Shown: positions 18,996-27,857 of the stretch, piece after piece
Position numbering within the stretch: position 1 is the first letter of the stretch
Layout: the number at the start of each line of letters is the position of its first letter
DNA from: DATLLJ01 sp965229885
Lineage (GTDB): Bacteria > Acidobacteriota > Vicinamibacteria > Vicinamibacterales > CAVVIG01
NCBI GenBank assembly: GCA_965229885.1
Contig: CBDDJX010000003.1
Location: 1,860,001 to 1,924,000 of the forward strand
DNA: 64,000 nt
Direction: 5' to 3'
The notes under the pieces: generated by a model
The model's database searches: none
Seen by the model: the letters and a program-made list of their open reading frames with translations, nothing else
What the model was told of the DNA's origin: nothing
Made by a program: the position numbers and the translations under genes

Positions 18996-20598
18996 CGCCC
19001 GCCGGCTCCTCCAGCTCCTGCTCATCGCGGCGCTCGTCATCGTCGCTCGGGCGCCGTTTCTCCTCCACGGCGATCGCTTCTTCGACTCCGACGAGGCTGT
19101 GGAAGGGCTGATGGCCAGCCACGTTCTTCAAGGTGAGTACCCGGCGTTTCTCTGGGGACAGCACTACAAGGGCGTACCGGAGGTGTATCTCGCGGCGGCC
19201 GTGTTTGCCGTCACCGGCCCGAGCGTGGTCGCGCTCAAGAGCGTGACGCTCGCCTGCTTCGCCCTGTTCGTCTGCCTCCAGTTCGTCCTTGTCGAGCGGC
19301 TGTTTTCGCGGGCGATCGCCTGGATGGCGACGGGGTTCCTGGTGCTCGGTCCGCCGTCGCTCGTCCTGTGGAGCCTCAGCGCGAACGCGGAAGTCGTGAT
19401 GACGCTGCTTGCGGGCACCGTCATGTGTCTGGGATTCGACATCTGGCGGCGGACAGGCTCACGCGGGGCCTTCGTGGCCGCCTCGGCCGCGGCCGGCTTC
19501 GGACTGTGGGTGCACCAGTACATCATTTACTACTGGATCGCGCTGGGGCTGGCCGTTCTCCATTCACTCCCGCAGCGTCGCAAGATCCTCGAGTCCGTGG
19601 TGGCCGCGCGCGAGATCCCGGCGTGGCTGCGGACGCTCACCGCCGGGCTCGCCGTCGTCGCGGTTGCGTATGTCGCGCTCGGCGCCGTGGCATTCCTGAC
19701 GGGCGGATTCGATGCGGCGGCGCTTGGCGTTCGCATCGGCGTGCATCACCCGCAGAAGCTCTGGCATATCGCCGCGGGACTGCTGGTGATCGTTGTCGTG
19801 GCGCGTGCCGTCCCGCTGTCAACGATCGAGAGCCGTGCGACACGCTCGCTGATCTCAGCAGCCGCGCTCGCCTTCGCCGTCGGCTACGCGCCAGCGCTGG
19901 CCGCGTATGCCACCGGCGGCGGATCGCCCCCCATCACGCGCACGGATCTTGCCGGCCTCTCCGCCGCCATCTCGCCGTTCGCCCGTCAGATCGTACCCAT
20001 CGTGCTTGGCTTCAGGAGTCCCGCGACCGGCTGGCTGCCGGTGCCGTTCTGGCTCGGGCTGCCGCTCGTGTTCGCGATCGTCGCGTCGGGCGTGGCGCTC
20101 AGGGAACGGCCGTCTACGCCGCTGTTTCATTTCCTCGTGCTCACCACGCCGGTGATCTTCCTCGTGAGCGGGGCGTTTATCGACGCGCAGTCGTATCGTT
20201 ATCTGATGCCGCTGTCCGGCGCATTGGCTGTCGTGCTCGCGCTCGGAGTCTGGCGGATATTCCGGCGGAGCCGCGTCGCCGGCGCGATATCGCTCGCCAT
20301 GATGCTCACGCTCTTCGGACTGGAACAACGCGCGTGGTATCGCGAACTCGCGCCGGACACACAATCGGCCGCGACCATCCGGTGCCTCGATCGGAGCGGC
20401 GTGCGGGCGGCCTTTGCCGACTACTGGACGAGCTACAAGCTGACGTTCCTGACCGGCGAGCGCATTGTCGTCGCCCCCGACAACGGGGTGGATCGATATC
20501 CACCCTATACGGTCCGGGTTCGAGCCCAGCCGTCCCCGCCGAGAATCCCTGTTGTAATGGGACTCTCTTGCACGCAAGATATGTTTTTGTCGCGCTGA
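18970..20598 (+). CDS. GT-C/PMT-like polytopic membrane protein
   Basis: 542 residues with about 11 hydrophobic segments. The first extracytoplasmic loop carries RFFDSDEAVEGLMASHVL, where the DSDEA acidic pair matches the catalytic loop of GT-C (ArnT/PMT-type) sugar transferases that use polyprenyl-phosphate sugars. SFRYLMPLSGAL-type text near residue 410 (SYRYLMPLSGAL) is a second family feature, and the tail after residue 455 is periplasmic. It overlaps the upstream lipoprotein and the downstream transglycosylase (about 30 bases), suggesting one transcript. Acceptor unknown. Confidence 0.7.
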   Translation: MRSSNRSADARRLLQLLLIAALVIVARAPFLLHGDRFFDSDEAVEGLMASHVLQGEYPAFLWGQHYKGVPEVYLAAAVFAVTGPSVVALKSVTLACFALFVCLQFVLVERLFSRAIAWMATGFLVLGPPSLVLWSLSANAEVVMTLLAGTVMCLGFDIWRRTGSRGAFVAASAAAGFGLWVHQYIIYYWIALGLAVLHSLPQRRKILESVVAAREIPAWLRTLTAGLAVVAVAYVALGAVAFLTGGFDAAALGVRIGVHHPQKLWHIAAGLLVIVVVARAVPLSTIESRATRSLISAAALAFAVGYAPALAAYATGGGSPPITRTDLAGLSAAISPFARQIVPIVLGFRSPATGWLPVPFWLGLPLVFAIVASGVALRERPSTPLFHFLVLTTPVIFLVSGAFIDAQSYRYLMPLSGALAVVLALGVWRIFRRSRVAGAISLAMMLTLFGLEQRAWYRELAPDTQSAATIRCLDRSGVRAAFADYWTSYKLTFLTGERIVVAPDNGVDRYPPYTVRVRAQPSPPRIPVVMGLSCTQDMFLSR

Positions 20599-21215
20599 GC
20601 TTCCTCGCGGTCGCGACTCCCGTGCGCGTGGAACTGGTCTTTTTCGCGAGCGGTCGCACCCTCAACGTCAGGAGTCACCGGAGCGAGGGTGGCTCGCTCG
20701 TGCTAACGCTGCGGAGCGGAGGGGAAATGGTCTGCGAACCGGCGCTCATCGCGCGGATGGCGCCTAACGAAGCACCGTACCCGGAACCGGCACGAACGGT
20801 CCGGCTAGAGCCGGACGCGACGATCGATGTGCCTGCCCCCGATCCACACACGCCGTACGCCGACATCATCGATCGCGTCGCCGTGAGAGAAGGGGTGGAC
20901 GCGAGGCTGGTTCGGGCTGTGATCGAGGTGGAATCGGGGTACCGGCCACTTGCCCGGTCGGCGAAGGGCGCCATGAGTCTGATGCAGTTGATGCCCGCGA
21001 CGGCTCGCCACTACGCGGTCGCCAATCCTTACGATCCGGCCGCGAACATCGAAGCCGGCATCAAGCACCTCAAGTCGCTGCTGGCGCGGTATCCGCGGGC
21101 GCTGGCCGCGTACAACGCCGGGGACGCGGCAGTTGAGCGTTTCGGCGGCATTCCGCCCTACGCGGACACGCACCACTACGTCTCGCGTGTCCTCCAGATC
21201 GTCGGGCGATCCTGA
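20568..21215 (+). CDS. SLT-family lytic transglycosylase (small, secreted)
   Basis: About 215 residues from TTG 20568; a signal sequence (YVFVALSFLAVATPVRVE) follows directly, which supports this non-ATG start. After an N-terminal strand region (DUF4124-like FASGRTLNVRSHR), the SLT domain has the catalytic Glu in AVIEVESGYRPLARS, GAMSLMQLMPATARHY, ANIEAGIKHLKSLL and LAAYNAGDAAVERFGG. Such enzymes open peptidoglycan for envelope-spanning machines. It lies just before the pilus operon, where a wall-cutting enzyme would be useful. Confidence 0.85.
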   Translation: MHARYVFVALSFLAVATPVRVELVFFASGRTLNVRSHRSEGGSLVLTLRSGGEMVCEPALIARMAPNEAPYPEPARTVRLEPDATIDVPAPDPHTPYADIIDRVAVREGVDARLVRAVIEVESGYRPLARSAKGAMSLMQLMPATARHYAVANPYDPAANIEAGIKHLKSLLARYPRALAAYNAGDAAVERFGGIPPYADTHHYVSRVLQIVGRS

Positions 21216-21306
21216 ACACGGTCCGGCTGCCTTCGCTTTCCGCTCAGGCCAGGCAAGCCTTGACCACGGTCTCGGATCTATCTCGTACAAAAGAGTCCGG
21301 ATAACT

Positions 21307-21315
21307 TGGTATAAT
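21307..21315 (+). promoter_or_regulatory. extended -10 promoter for the pilus operon
   Basis: TGG-TATAAT (21307-21315) is a perfect -10 hexamer with an extended-10 TGn, about 32 bases upstream of the pilC start. No good -35 lies 16-18 bases upstream, as is usual for extended-10 promoters. The region is AT-rich compared with its surroundings. Confidence 0.5.
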
Positions 21316-21346
21316 TTGATGCCAACCGTGCCCGTCAAACCGTCCA

Positions 21347-22564
21347 TTGAGCGTGGAATTTCGCTGCCGCATCGCCTCGCCCAGCGGTGAAATTATCGAG
21401 GGTATGTACATCGCCGAGAACGAGGCGAAGCTTCGCCACGAACTGGAAGGGAAGGGCTTGTACGTCCTGGCGATTCAGGCCAAGGGCGCCATCGCGGGCA
21501 TTTCGCTCCGGCTCCCGCAATCGCGGTCGATCAACGAGCGGGAATTTCTGATCTTCAATCAGGAACTGGCGACGCTGCTCAAGGCCGGCCTGCCGCTCGT
21601 CCAGGCGCTCGATCTGCTCAAGCGACGGGTGACATCGCCGGTCTTTCGCGCCGTCCTCAACGATGTGCACGAGCGAGTGCGGTCCGGCATCGCGCTCTCC
21701 GACGCATTTGCCGCGCATGGCGATCTCTTTTCCGGCGTGTATACGGCGTCGCTGCTGGCGGGCGAGCAGAGCGGCAACCTGGACGCCGTCCTCCGCCGCT
21801 ATGTCGACTACGCGAAGGTCATCGCGACACTCAAGCGAAAGATCGTCTCGGCGCTGGTGTATCCGGCGATTCTGATTGTGCTGGCGCTCGGGCTCGTGTC
21901 GCTCATCGTCCTCAGGGTGGTGCCGGCGTTCGCGGACTTCTACGCCGGCTTCGGGGCGCAACTGCCGCTCGCGACGCAGGTCATCATGGCAGTGTCGACG
22001 CTCCTTCGCGAGCAGTTCCTGCTCGTCGCGATCGCCGTGGCGGCTGGAGGGGCGGCCATCTTTCTCTGGCTCCGGCAGGCAGGACAGCAGTCGCGCTTCG
22101 ACCGTCTGGTCCTCACGCTTCCGGGCCTCGGCCCCATGGCCAGGAAATTTGCGACGTCTCAGATGACGAGAACGCTGGCGACGCTGCTCGGCGGCGGTCT
22201 TCCGCTCGTCAACGCGCTCGACATCGCGGCGCGTTCGGTCGGCAATCGGCACGTGGCGGGACAGCTCGACATCGTCGCGACGCGCGTGCGCGAGGGCGAG
22301 TCGCTCGCCGCGGCGCTCGATGCGCGCAAGACGTTTCCCGATGTCGCGGTGCGAATGGCAGAAGTGGGGGAGGCGACCGGCGCGCTTCAGGAGATGCTCA
22401 ATACGGTGTCCGACTTCTTTGACGAGGAAATCGCCACGTACATGGAGCGGTTCGTCACGCTCGTCGAGCCCGTACTGCTCGTGATCATGGGCATCGTGAT
22501 CGCGGGCCTGCTGCTCGCGCTGTACATGCCGCTGTTCCAGTTGAGCTCGGTGCTCTCGCAATAG
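21347..22564 (+). CDS. pilC: type IV pilus / type II secretion inner-membrane platform protein
   Basis: 405 residues, the normal GspF/PilC length. The protein anchors the assembly ATPase in the membrane. Two T2SSF repeats are seen (residues about 68-190 and 270-393): FLIFNQELATLLKAGLPLVQAL and its echo FATSQMTRTLATLLGGGLPLV. Three membrane segments occur: IVSALVYPAILIVLALGL, LLVAIAVAAGGAAIFLWL and VLLVIMGIVIAGLLLALYMP. The start is TTG 21347 or GTG 21353. It ends in a genuine TAG, 15 bases before pilB. First gene of the operon. Confidence 0.9.
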   Translation: MSVEFRCRIASPSGEIIEGMYIAENEAKLRHELEGKGLYVLAIQAKGAIAGISLRLPQSRSINEREFLIFNQELATLLKAGLPLVQALDLLKRRVTSPVFRAVLNDVHERVRSGIALSDAFAAHGDLFSGVYTASLLAGEQSGNLDAVLRRYVDYAKVIATLKRKIVSALVYPAILIVLALGLVSLIVLRVVPAFADFYAGFGAQLPLATQVIMAVSTLLREQFLLVAIAVAAGGAAIFLWLRQAGQQSRFDRLVLTLPGLGPMARKFATSQMTRTLATLLGGGLPLVNALDIAARSVGNRHVAGQLDIVATRVREGESLAAALDARKTFPDVAVRMAEVGEATGALQEMLNTVSDFFDEEIATYMERFVTLVEPVLLVIMGIVIAGLLLALYMPLFQLSSVLSQ

Positions 22565-22579
22565 CCGGCATCGATAGAT

Positions 22580-24241
22580 ATGGCCACGAAATCGACACAC
22601 TTCCAGGGCGCCGCCGATCTTCACGCGGAGTCCGAGGCCGGGCTCGTCAGCGAAGCCGATCGCGGCGCCGAGCTTGAGCACGCACGCCGGCTCGCGGAGC
22701 GGTATCGCCTCGAGTTCGTGGACATGGAGACGTTTCATATCGACCAAGAACTGTTCCGGTCGATTCCGGCCGACCTGATGCTGCGATACGGCTTCGTCCC
22801 GTACCGCCGTGTCGGCAAGACGCTTGAGATCGTCGTGCCCGATCCCACCGATCTGCCGATGATCGACGAGCTGGCGGTCGTGCTGTCCACGCCCATCAAA
22901 GTTACGGTGGGTCCACGCTCCGCCATCGAGTCGATCCTGAAGAAGGGCGAGAGCTCCCAGCGCGTCCTCGAAGAAGCGACTGAGACATTTCATCTTCAGC
23001 TCCTCAAGGACGATGACTCTGGGGACGAGAACCTGACGGTCGAGCGGCTGACGAGCGACATCAATCCGGTCATCAAGCTCGTCGACTCGACGATCTACGC
23101 TGCTATCCAGCGTCGCGCGAGCGACATCCACATCGAAACGCAGGACGACGCCGTGCACGTGAAATACCGGATCGATGGCGTCCTGCAGCCGGCGATGCGG
23201 CCCATCGCGAAGCAGTTTCACAGCCCCATCATTTCCCGCATCAAGGTCATGGCCGAGCTCGACATCGCGGAGAAGCGCGTCCCGCAGGACGGACGCTTCC
23301 GGTTGAAGATGCCCGGCAAGACGATCGACTTCCGCGTGTCCATCATGCCGAGCGTGCATGGCGAGGACGCGGTCATCCGCATCCTCGACAAGGAATCGAT
23401 CAGCGAGCAGTTCACCGAGCTGCGCCTCGACAGCCTCGGCTTCCCGGAGGCGGAGCTGAAACGGTTCCGCAAGTACATCGCCGAGCCGTACGGCATGGTG
23501 CTCGTCACCGGACCGACCGGCAGCGGCAAGACGACGACGCTCTACGCGGCGCTGTCGGAAATCCGCTCGGCCGAGGACAAGATCATCACGATCGAAGATC
23601 CCGTGGAATATCAGCTCAAGGGGATCACGCAGATCCCGATCAACGAGAAGAAGGGGCTCACCTTCGCGCGCGGCCTGCGGTCGATCCTGCGGCACGACCC
23701 GGACAAGATCATGGTCGGCGAAATTCGCGACGCGGAGACGGCGCAGATCGCCATCAACTCGGCGCTCACCGGCCACCTGGTGTTCACTACGGTCCACGCC
23801 AATAACGTGCTCGACGTGCTCGGGCGCTTTCTGAACATGGGCGTCGAAGCGTATCAATTCGTGTCGGCGCTCAACTGCGTGCTGGCGCAGCGGCTCGTGC
23901 GCAACATCTGCCAGCACTGTAAACGCCCAGTAAAGGTCTCGCGCGCGCTCCTCGAGGAATCCGGCTTCGATCCCTCGCTCGAGAAGACACAGACATTTCA
24001 TGAGGGAATCGGCTGTATCGAGTGCGGCGGTACCGGCTATATGGGGCGGACGGCCATCTGCGAGCTGCTTGATCTGAGCGATGCCATCCGCGAGATGATT
24101 CTGGAGAAGCGGCCGACGGCGGAAATCAAGAAGGCCGCGCGCGAGGAAGGCATGCGTTTCCTCCGCGAGTCGGCCGTCGAGCGCGTCATGCTCGGCATCA
24201 CCACGCTGCGCGAAGTCAACAAGGTCACGTTCGTCGAATGA
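22580..24241 (+). CDS. pilB: type IV pilus / T2SS assembly ATPase
   Basis: 553 residues. This hexameric ATPase powers pilin or pseudopilin assembly. It has an N-terminal MshEN-like domain (residues about 30-140), then Walker A GPTGSGKTTTLYA, the Asp box (IITIEDPVEYQL), Walker B (KIMVGEIRDAETA), the His box (GHLVFTTVHANN) and a complete four-Cys zinc motif (CQHC ... CIECGGTGYMGR). All catalytic elements are intact. Its stop overlaps the pilM start by 4 bases. Confidence 0.92.
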   Translation: MATKSTHFQGAADLHAESEAGLVSEADRGAELEHARRLAERYRLEFVDMETFHIDQELFRSIPADLMLRYGFVPYRRVGKTLEIVVPDPTDLPMIDELAVVLSTPIKVTVGPRSAIESILKKGESSQRVLEEATETFHLQLLKDDDSGDENLTVERLTSDINPVIKLVDSTIYAAIQRRASDIHIETQDDAVHVKYRIDGVLQPAMRPIAKQFHSPIISRIKVMAELDIAEKRVPQDGRFRLKMPGKTIDFRVSIMPSVHGEDAVIRILDKESISEQFTELRLDSLGFPEAELKRFRKYIAEPYGMVLVTGPTGSGKTTTLYAALSEIRSAEDKIITIEDPVEYQLKGITQIPINEKKGLTFARGLRSILRHDPDKIMVGEIRDAETAQIAINSALTGHLVFTTVHANNVLDVLGRFLNMGVEAYQFVSALNCVLAQRLVRNICQHCKRPVKVSRALLEESGFDPSLEKTQTFHEGIGCIECGGTGYMGRTAICELLDLSDAIREMILEKRPTAEIKKAAREEGMRFLRESAVERVMLGITTLREVNKVTFVE

Positions 24242-25221
24242 CACTCTTCTCCTCCCTCCGTGACACGTCCGGTCCCACCGCCGCCGTGGAGATGGCCGCC
24301 ACGCACGTGTCGGGCGCCAGGCTGGAATGGCGTGGCGGGCAGCCGACCCTCTCGGCCCACGCCCTCGAGCCGCTGCCGGACGGCGCGCTCGTGTCGTCGC
24401 TGACCGCCACGAACATCATCGATCGCCCGGCGGTGTCTGGCGCGCTCGGCCGTGCGCTGGAGCGCATCGGGCGGCCCCGTCGCATCGCCCTGGTCGTCCC
24501 GGATCCGGTGGCAAAGGTCTCGCTAGTCAAGTTCGAGCGGGTGGCGGCGCGCACGGAGGATCTCGACGAGCTCGTGCGCTGGCAAGTCCGCAAGGCGGCG
24601 CCGTTCCCGATCGACGAGGCCCAGATCAGCTACGTCGCCGGACAGCAGTCGCCGGACGGGCAGGAGTTCGTCGTCTCACTGGCGCGGCGCGACGTGATCG
24701 TGGAATACGAGCGGCTCGCCGCCGCCGAAGGCGTCCACGCCGGCGTCGTCGACCTCGCCTCCTTCAACGTGATTAACGCGGTGCTCGCGGCGCAACACCC
24801 CTCGCAGCACCCTGCCGGCGACTGGCTGCTCGTGAACGTCGCGCCGGGTTACGTGACGCTGGCGATTCTGCGGGGACCGCACGTGATCTTCTTTCGTAAT
24901 CGCGCGGCCGACACCGACGGCACGCTGGCCGATCTCGTGCACCAGACCGCGATGTATTACGAGGATCGGCTGGGCGGCGGCGGCTTCGAGCGCGTCTTTC
25001 TTGCCGGCGCCGTCGGCGCCGGCGTCCGTCATGCGGACGACGTCGAGTTGGTGCGTCGCAGCCTTCAGCACCGTCTCACCGCGACCGTCGACACGGTCGA
25101 CCCGCGCGCCGCCGTGACGCTCACTGATCGCATCTCGGCGGGCCCGGCGTTTCTGGAGACCCTCGCCCCGCTCGTCGGCGTCCTGCTGCGCGGGCGCGAG
25201 CCTGGAAAGAGCGCCGCGTGA
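24238..25221 (+). CDS. pilM: pilus assembly protein PilM-like (actin fold)
   Basis: 327 residues with an FtsA/PilM-like actin fold that links the cytoplasmic ATPase to the PilN-PilO pair. Visible features: AALEMAATHVSGARL-type start region (residues 15-30), VVPDPVAKVSLVKF, VRKAAPFPIDEA, and nucleotide-phase WLLVNVAPGYVTLAILRG with a C-terminal DRLGGGGFERVFLAGAV. It overlaps pilB and pilN by 4 bases each (ATGA/GTGA), indicating tight coupling. Confidence 0.85.
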   Translation: MTLFSSLRDTSGPTAAVEMAATHVSGARLEWRGGQPTLSAHALEPLPDGALVSSLTATNIIDRPAVSGALGRALERIGRPRRIALVVPDPVAKVSLVKFERVAARTEDLDELVRWQVRKAAPFPIDEAQISYVAGQQSPDGQEFVVSLARRDVIVEYERLAAAEGVHAGVVDLASFNVINAVLAAQHPSQHPAGDWLLVNVAPGYVTLAILRGPHVIFFRNRAADTDGTLADLVHQTAMYYEDRLGGGGFERVFLAGAVGAGVRHADDVELVRRSLQHRLTATVDTVDPRAAVTLTDRISAGPAFLETLAPLVGVLLRGREPGKSAA

Positions 25222-25805
25222 TCCGCTCCAACTTGTCGACGCGGCCCTTCTACAACGAGCTCGCCGTGCAGCTCTGGCTGCTGCTGCTCGCCCTGATCGT
25301 GGTGGCCGCGACCCTGTTCAACGTGGCCCTCGTGATCCGCTATTCGCAGACCGACACCGAACTCGCGACCGAGGCGAAACGCGACGAGGCGCGCGCCGGA
25401 GATCTTCGCGCCGAGGCCGCGCGTCTGCGCGGAAGCGTGGACCTGCAGCAGATTGAGCTCGCGTCGACCGAAGCGCGCCAGGCCAATGCGTTGATCGACC
25501 GCCGCACCTTCTCGTGGACCGATCTGCTCAATCAGTTCGAGACAACCTTTCCCGACAACGTTCGCATCGTGGCCGTCCGTCCAACGCTCGACGAGAAGGG
25601 CGGCCTCGTCCTGACGATCAACATCGTCGCCGGGTCCGTCGACGATGTCGACGAGCTAATCGGCAACCTCGAGGGCGCCGGATCCTTCAGCAGACTCCTC
25701 TCCATTGACGAGCGTTTCAATGCGGATGGCATGCTCGAGGCGACCCTCCAGGGCCATTACGTGCCGCGGCAGGCGACACCCGCTCCTGAGGCGAAAAGGC
25801 CATGA
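25218..25805 (+). CDS. pilN: pilus assembly inner-membrane protein PilN-like
   Basis: 195 residues. The start carries NLSTRPFYNEL, the conserved PilN N-terminal motif that inserts into PilM. One membrane segment follows (WLLLLALIVVAATLFNVALV), then a periplasmic coiled coil and a ferredoxin-like fold (VRIVAVRPTLDEKGGLVLTI). It overlaps pilM and pilO by 4 bases each. Confidence 0.87.
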   Translation: MIRSNLSTRPFYNELAVQLWLLLLALIVVAATLFNVALVIRYSQTDTELATEAKRDEARAGDLRAEAARLRGSVDLQQIELASTEARQANALIDRRTFSWTDLLNQFETTFPDNVRIVAVRPTLDEKGGLVLTINIVAGSVDDVDELIGNLEGAGSFSRLLSIDERFNADGMLEATLQGHYVPRQATPAPEAKRP

Positions 25806-26374
25806 CGCTTCTGCAGCGGATTCTTCACGAGAAGCGGTCGATCATCGCACCGCTGCTCGTCGCGCTGCTGGCGAACATCGCCGTCTATGCGCTGGTCGTT
25901 CGCCCGTTCGGCGTGCGATCGGCCTCGGCCGCGGATCGCGCCCTGGTGGCGAGCCAGAACCTCAAGGCGGCTGAGGCCAATCGAGCCGCGGCGCGCGCGC
26001 TGGTCGCAGGCAAGACGCTGGCGGAGCAGGAACTGGCGACGTTCTATAACAAAGTGCTCCCGGCCGATTTATCCGCGGCGCGACGGATGACGTACGCCGC
26101 GCTTCCCGCGCTGGCGCGCAAGGCGAACGTCAGGTATGAGGCCAGCCGCACCACGATCGAAGCGGTAAGGGATCAGAGGCTCGGCCGGCTGCGCATCAGC
26201 ATGGTGCTCGAGGGCGACTACGACAGCGTCAGGCAGTTCATCTACGACCTCGAGACGACGCCGGGGTTCGTGATTATCGACGACGTGACGCTGGTGCAAA
26301 ACGACCCCGACAAGCCGCTTGCGCTGTCGCTTGAACTGTCGGCCTACTTCCGGACGGGCCTTAATGGCGACTGA
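25802..26374 (+). CDS. pilO: pilus assembly inner-membrane protein PilO-like
   Basis: 190 residues: one N-terminal membrane segment (IIAPLLVALLANIAVYALVV), a short coiled coil (VASQNLKAAEANRAAARAL) and a ferredoxin-like periplasmic domain with LRISMVLEGDYDSVRQFIYDLE, the PilO/GspM signature region. It pairs with PilN and connects to the secretin through PilP. Confidence 0.85.
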   Translation: MTLLQRILHEKRSIIAPLLVALLANIAVYALVVRPFGVRSASAADRALVASQNLKAAEANRAAARALVAGKTLAEQELATFYNKVLPADLSAARRMTYAALPALARKANVRYEASRTTIEAVRDQRLGRLRISMVLEGDYDSVRQFIYDLETTPGFVIIDDVTLVQNDPDKPLALSLELSAYFRTGLNGD

Positions 26375-26906
26375 GCGCCAGCGCGAGATCGCCCTGGGTC
26401 TGGTCCTTGTGGTGCTGGCGTTTGTGCTGTACCGTGCAGTCACGTCCCTGGAGACTACGACGTCGCCAACGTCCGGCGGCTCCGCGTCATTGTCGAACGA
26501 AAGAGCGGGGGCTGCGCGATCAGCCCGGGTCACGGAACCTCCGGAGACCGCGCCGGACGTTCATCTTCGGGTGCTCGCCAACGCGCGGCCGACCCCGATC
26601 TCAGGCGAGAGAGATCTGTTCAGGTTCAGGCCGGCGCCGCCATCGCTCGTGCGCAACACTCCGGGCGTGCCGGCCGGTCCATCAGCGTTGTCCCCGATAC
26701 CACTCAAGTTCATTGGGATCGTCGAGGCACCGACGCAATCGAGGCGGATTACGGCACTTGTCGATTCGACCGGACATTCATTTCACGGCCGCGAAGGCGA
26801 CGTGGTGGTGGGGCAGTATCGCATCTTGAAGATCGGCGTGGAATCGATTGAGATCACGTATCTGGACGGCCGCGGGCGGCGGACCATTCGGCTTAGTGGA
26901 TCCTAG
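26364..26906 (+). CDS. pilP: PilP/GspC-like pilot connecting inner membrane to secretin
   Basis: About 180 residues from ATG 26364, overlapping the end of pilO. One N-terminal membrane segment (IALGLVLVVLAFVLYRAV) is followed by a Pro/Ser linker and a C-terminal HR/PDZ-like beta domain (PLKFIGIVEAPTQSRRITALVD, GEGDVVVGQYRILKI-type motif, IEITYLDGRGRRTIRL). That architecture matches GspC or PilP, which touch the secretin N0 domain. TAG ends it naturally at 26904-26906. Confidence 0.75.
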   Translation: MATERQREIALGLVLVVLAFVLYRAVTSLETTTSPTSGGSASLSNERAGAARSARVTEPPETAPDVHLRVLANARPTPISGERDLFRFRPAPPSLVRNTPGVPAGPSALSPIPLKFIGIVEAPTQSRRITALVDSTGHSFHGREGDVVVGQYRILKIGVESIEITYLDGRGRRTIRLSGS

Positions 26907-26969
26907 AATTACTGATTTCAGATTAGTGATGGTTGACTTGATGCAGATTGGGGCGTTGCGACCAGACGG

Positions 26970-27857
26970 TTGAGGGCAATCGGGATTCTTCTCGCAATGG
27001 CGATCGTCGTCAGCGGATGCGCCGCCAGCCAGGCGTACAAACACGGCCAGGACGCGGTGAAGTCCGGCAATCTCGACGAAGCCGTCGCGGCGTATCGCCG
27101 GGTCATGCAGGCCGATCCGATGAATGCGGACTACGCGATCGCGCTGCGGCGCACGATGGTCGCCGCCTCGCGCGCCCATCTCGATCGCTCGAAGGAGTTC
27201 GAAGATCGCGACCAGCTCGAGGCGGCGCTCGGCGAGTACCGCCTGGCGTCGGAATACGATCCGAGCAACCGGACGGTGATCGGCAAAGTGTCCACCCTCG
27301 AGCAGACGATTCGCACTCGCATCGAGGCGGCCCGACCGCGCCCGGCCATCGAAGAGCTGCGCGCGCGGGTGCGCGCCGCCTCGCCCGAGCCGGTCCTCAA
27401 TCCAGCGTCGCGCGAGCCGCTGAAACTTTCATTCCCCAACGCGCAGGTCAGGGACGTGATCGGCTTCATTGCCAACGCAACAGGCATCAACCTCACGTAC
27501 GACCGCGACGTCGCCGACGGCCGGCCGATCTCCGTCCAGCTCGACGGCGTCACGCTCGAGCAGGCGCTCAATCAGATTCTGACGGTGGCGGCGTTGTCGT
27601 GCAAGATCGTCAACGCGCAATCAATCTTCGTCTTTCCGAATACGCAGCAGAAACACACGCTCTACGACGAGCAGGTCGTCCGGACCTTCCACATTTCGAA
27701 CGCCGATCCCACGGAGCTGTCGCAGACGCTCAGTCAGCTGATTCGGATTCCGGGCATCGCCGTGCAGCCGATGATCGCCGTCAATAAGACCAGCAACACC
27801 ATCACGGTCCGGGCGACAAGTCCGGCGATGCAGATTCTCGATCGGGTCATCCAGTAG
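26970..27857 (+). pseudogene. pilQ: secretin PilQ/GspD, N-terminal part up to an in-frame TAG
   Basis: From TTG 26970: lipoprotein signal (ILLAMAIVVSGC), TPR-like helices (residues 25-115; AYKHGQDAVKSGNLDEAVAAY), a secretin/TonB short N-terminal domain (SFPNAQVRDVIGFIANATGINL) and the first secretin N-domain (VRTFHISNADPTELSQTLSQL). The frame stops at TAG 27855-27857 in VIQ-TAG-NDKPRAEIIVDVEIL. In secretins this stretch is continuous and the missing residue is usually Ala, Lys or Gln. The rest of the secretin follows in the same frame. Without read-through no outer-membrane channel would form. Confidence 0.8.

Noticed and set aside
21335..24244. 969-residue open frame on the minus strand
   Set aside because: It lies opposite pilC and pilB, has Arg/His/Asp-rich low-complexity text and no domain; a high-GC antisense shadow.
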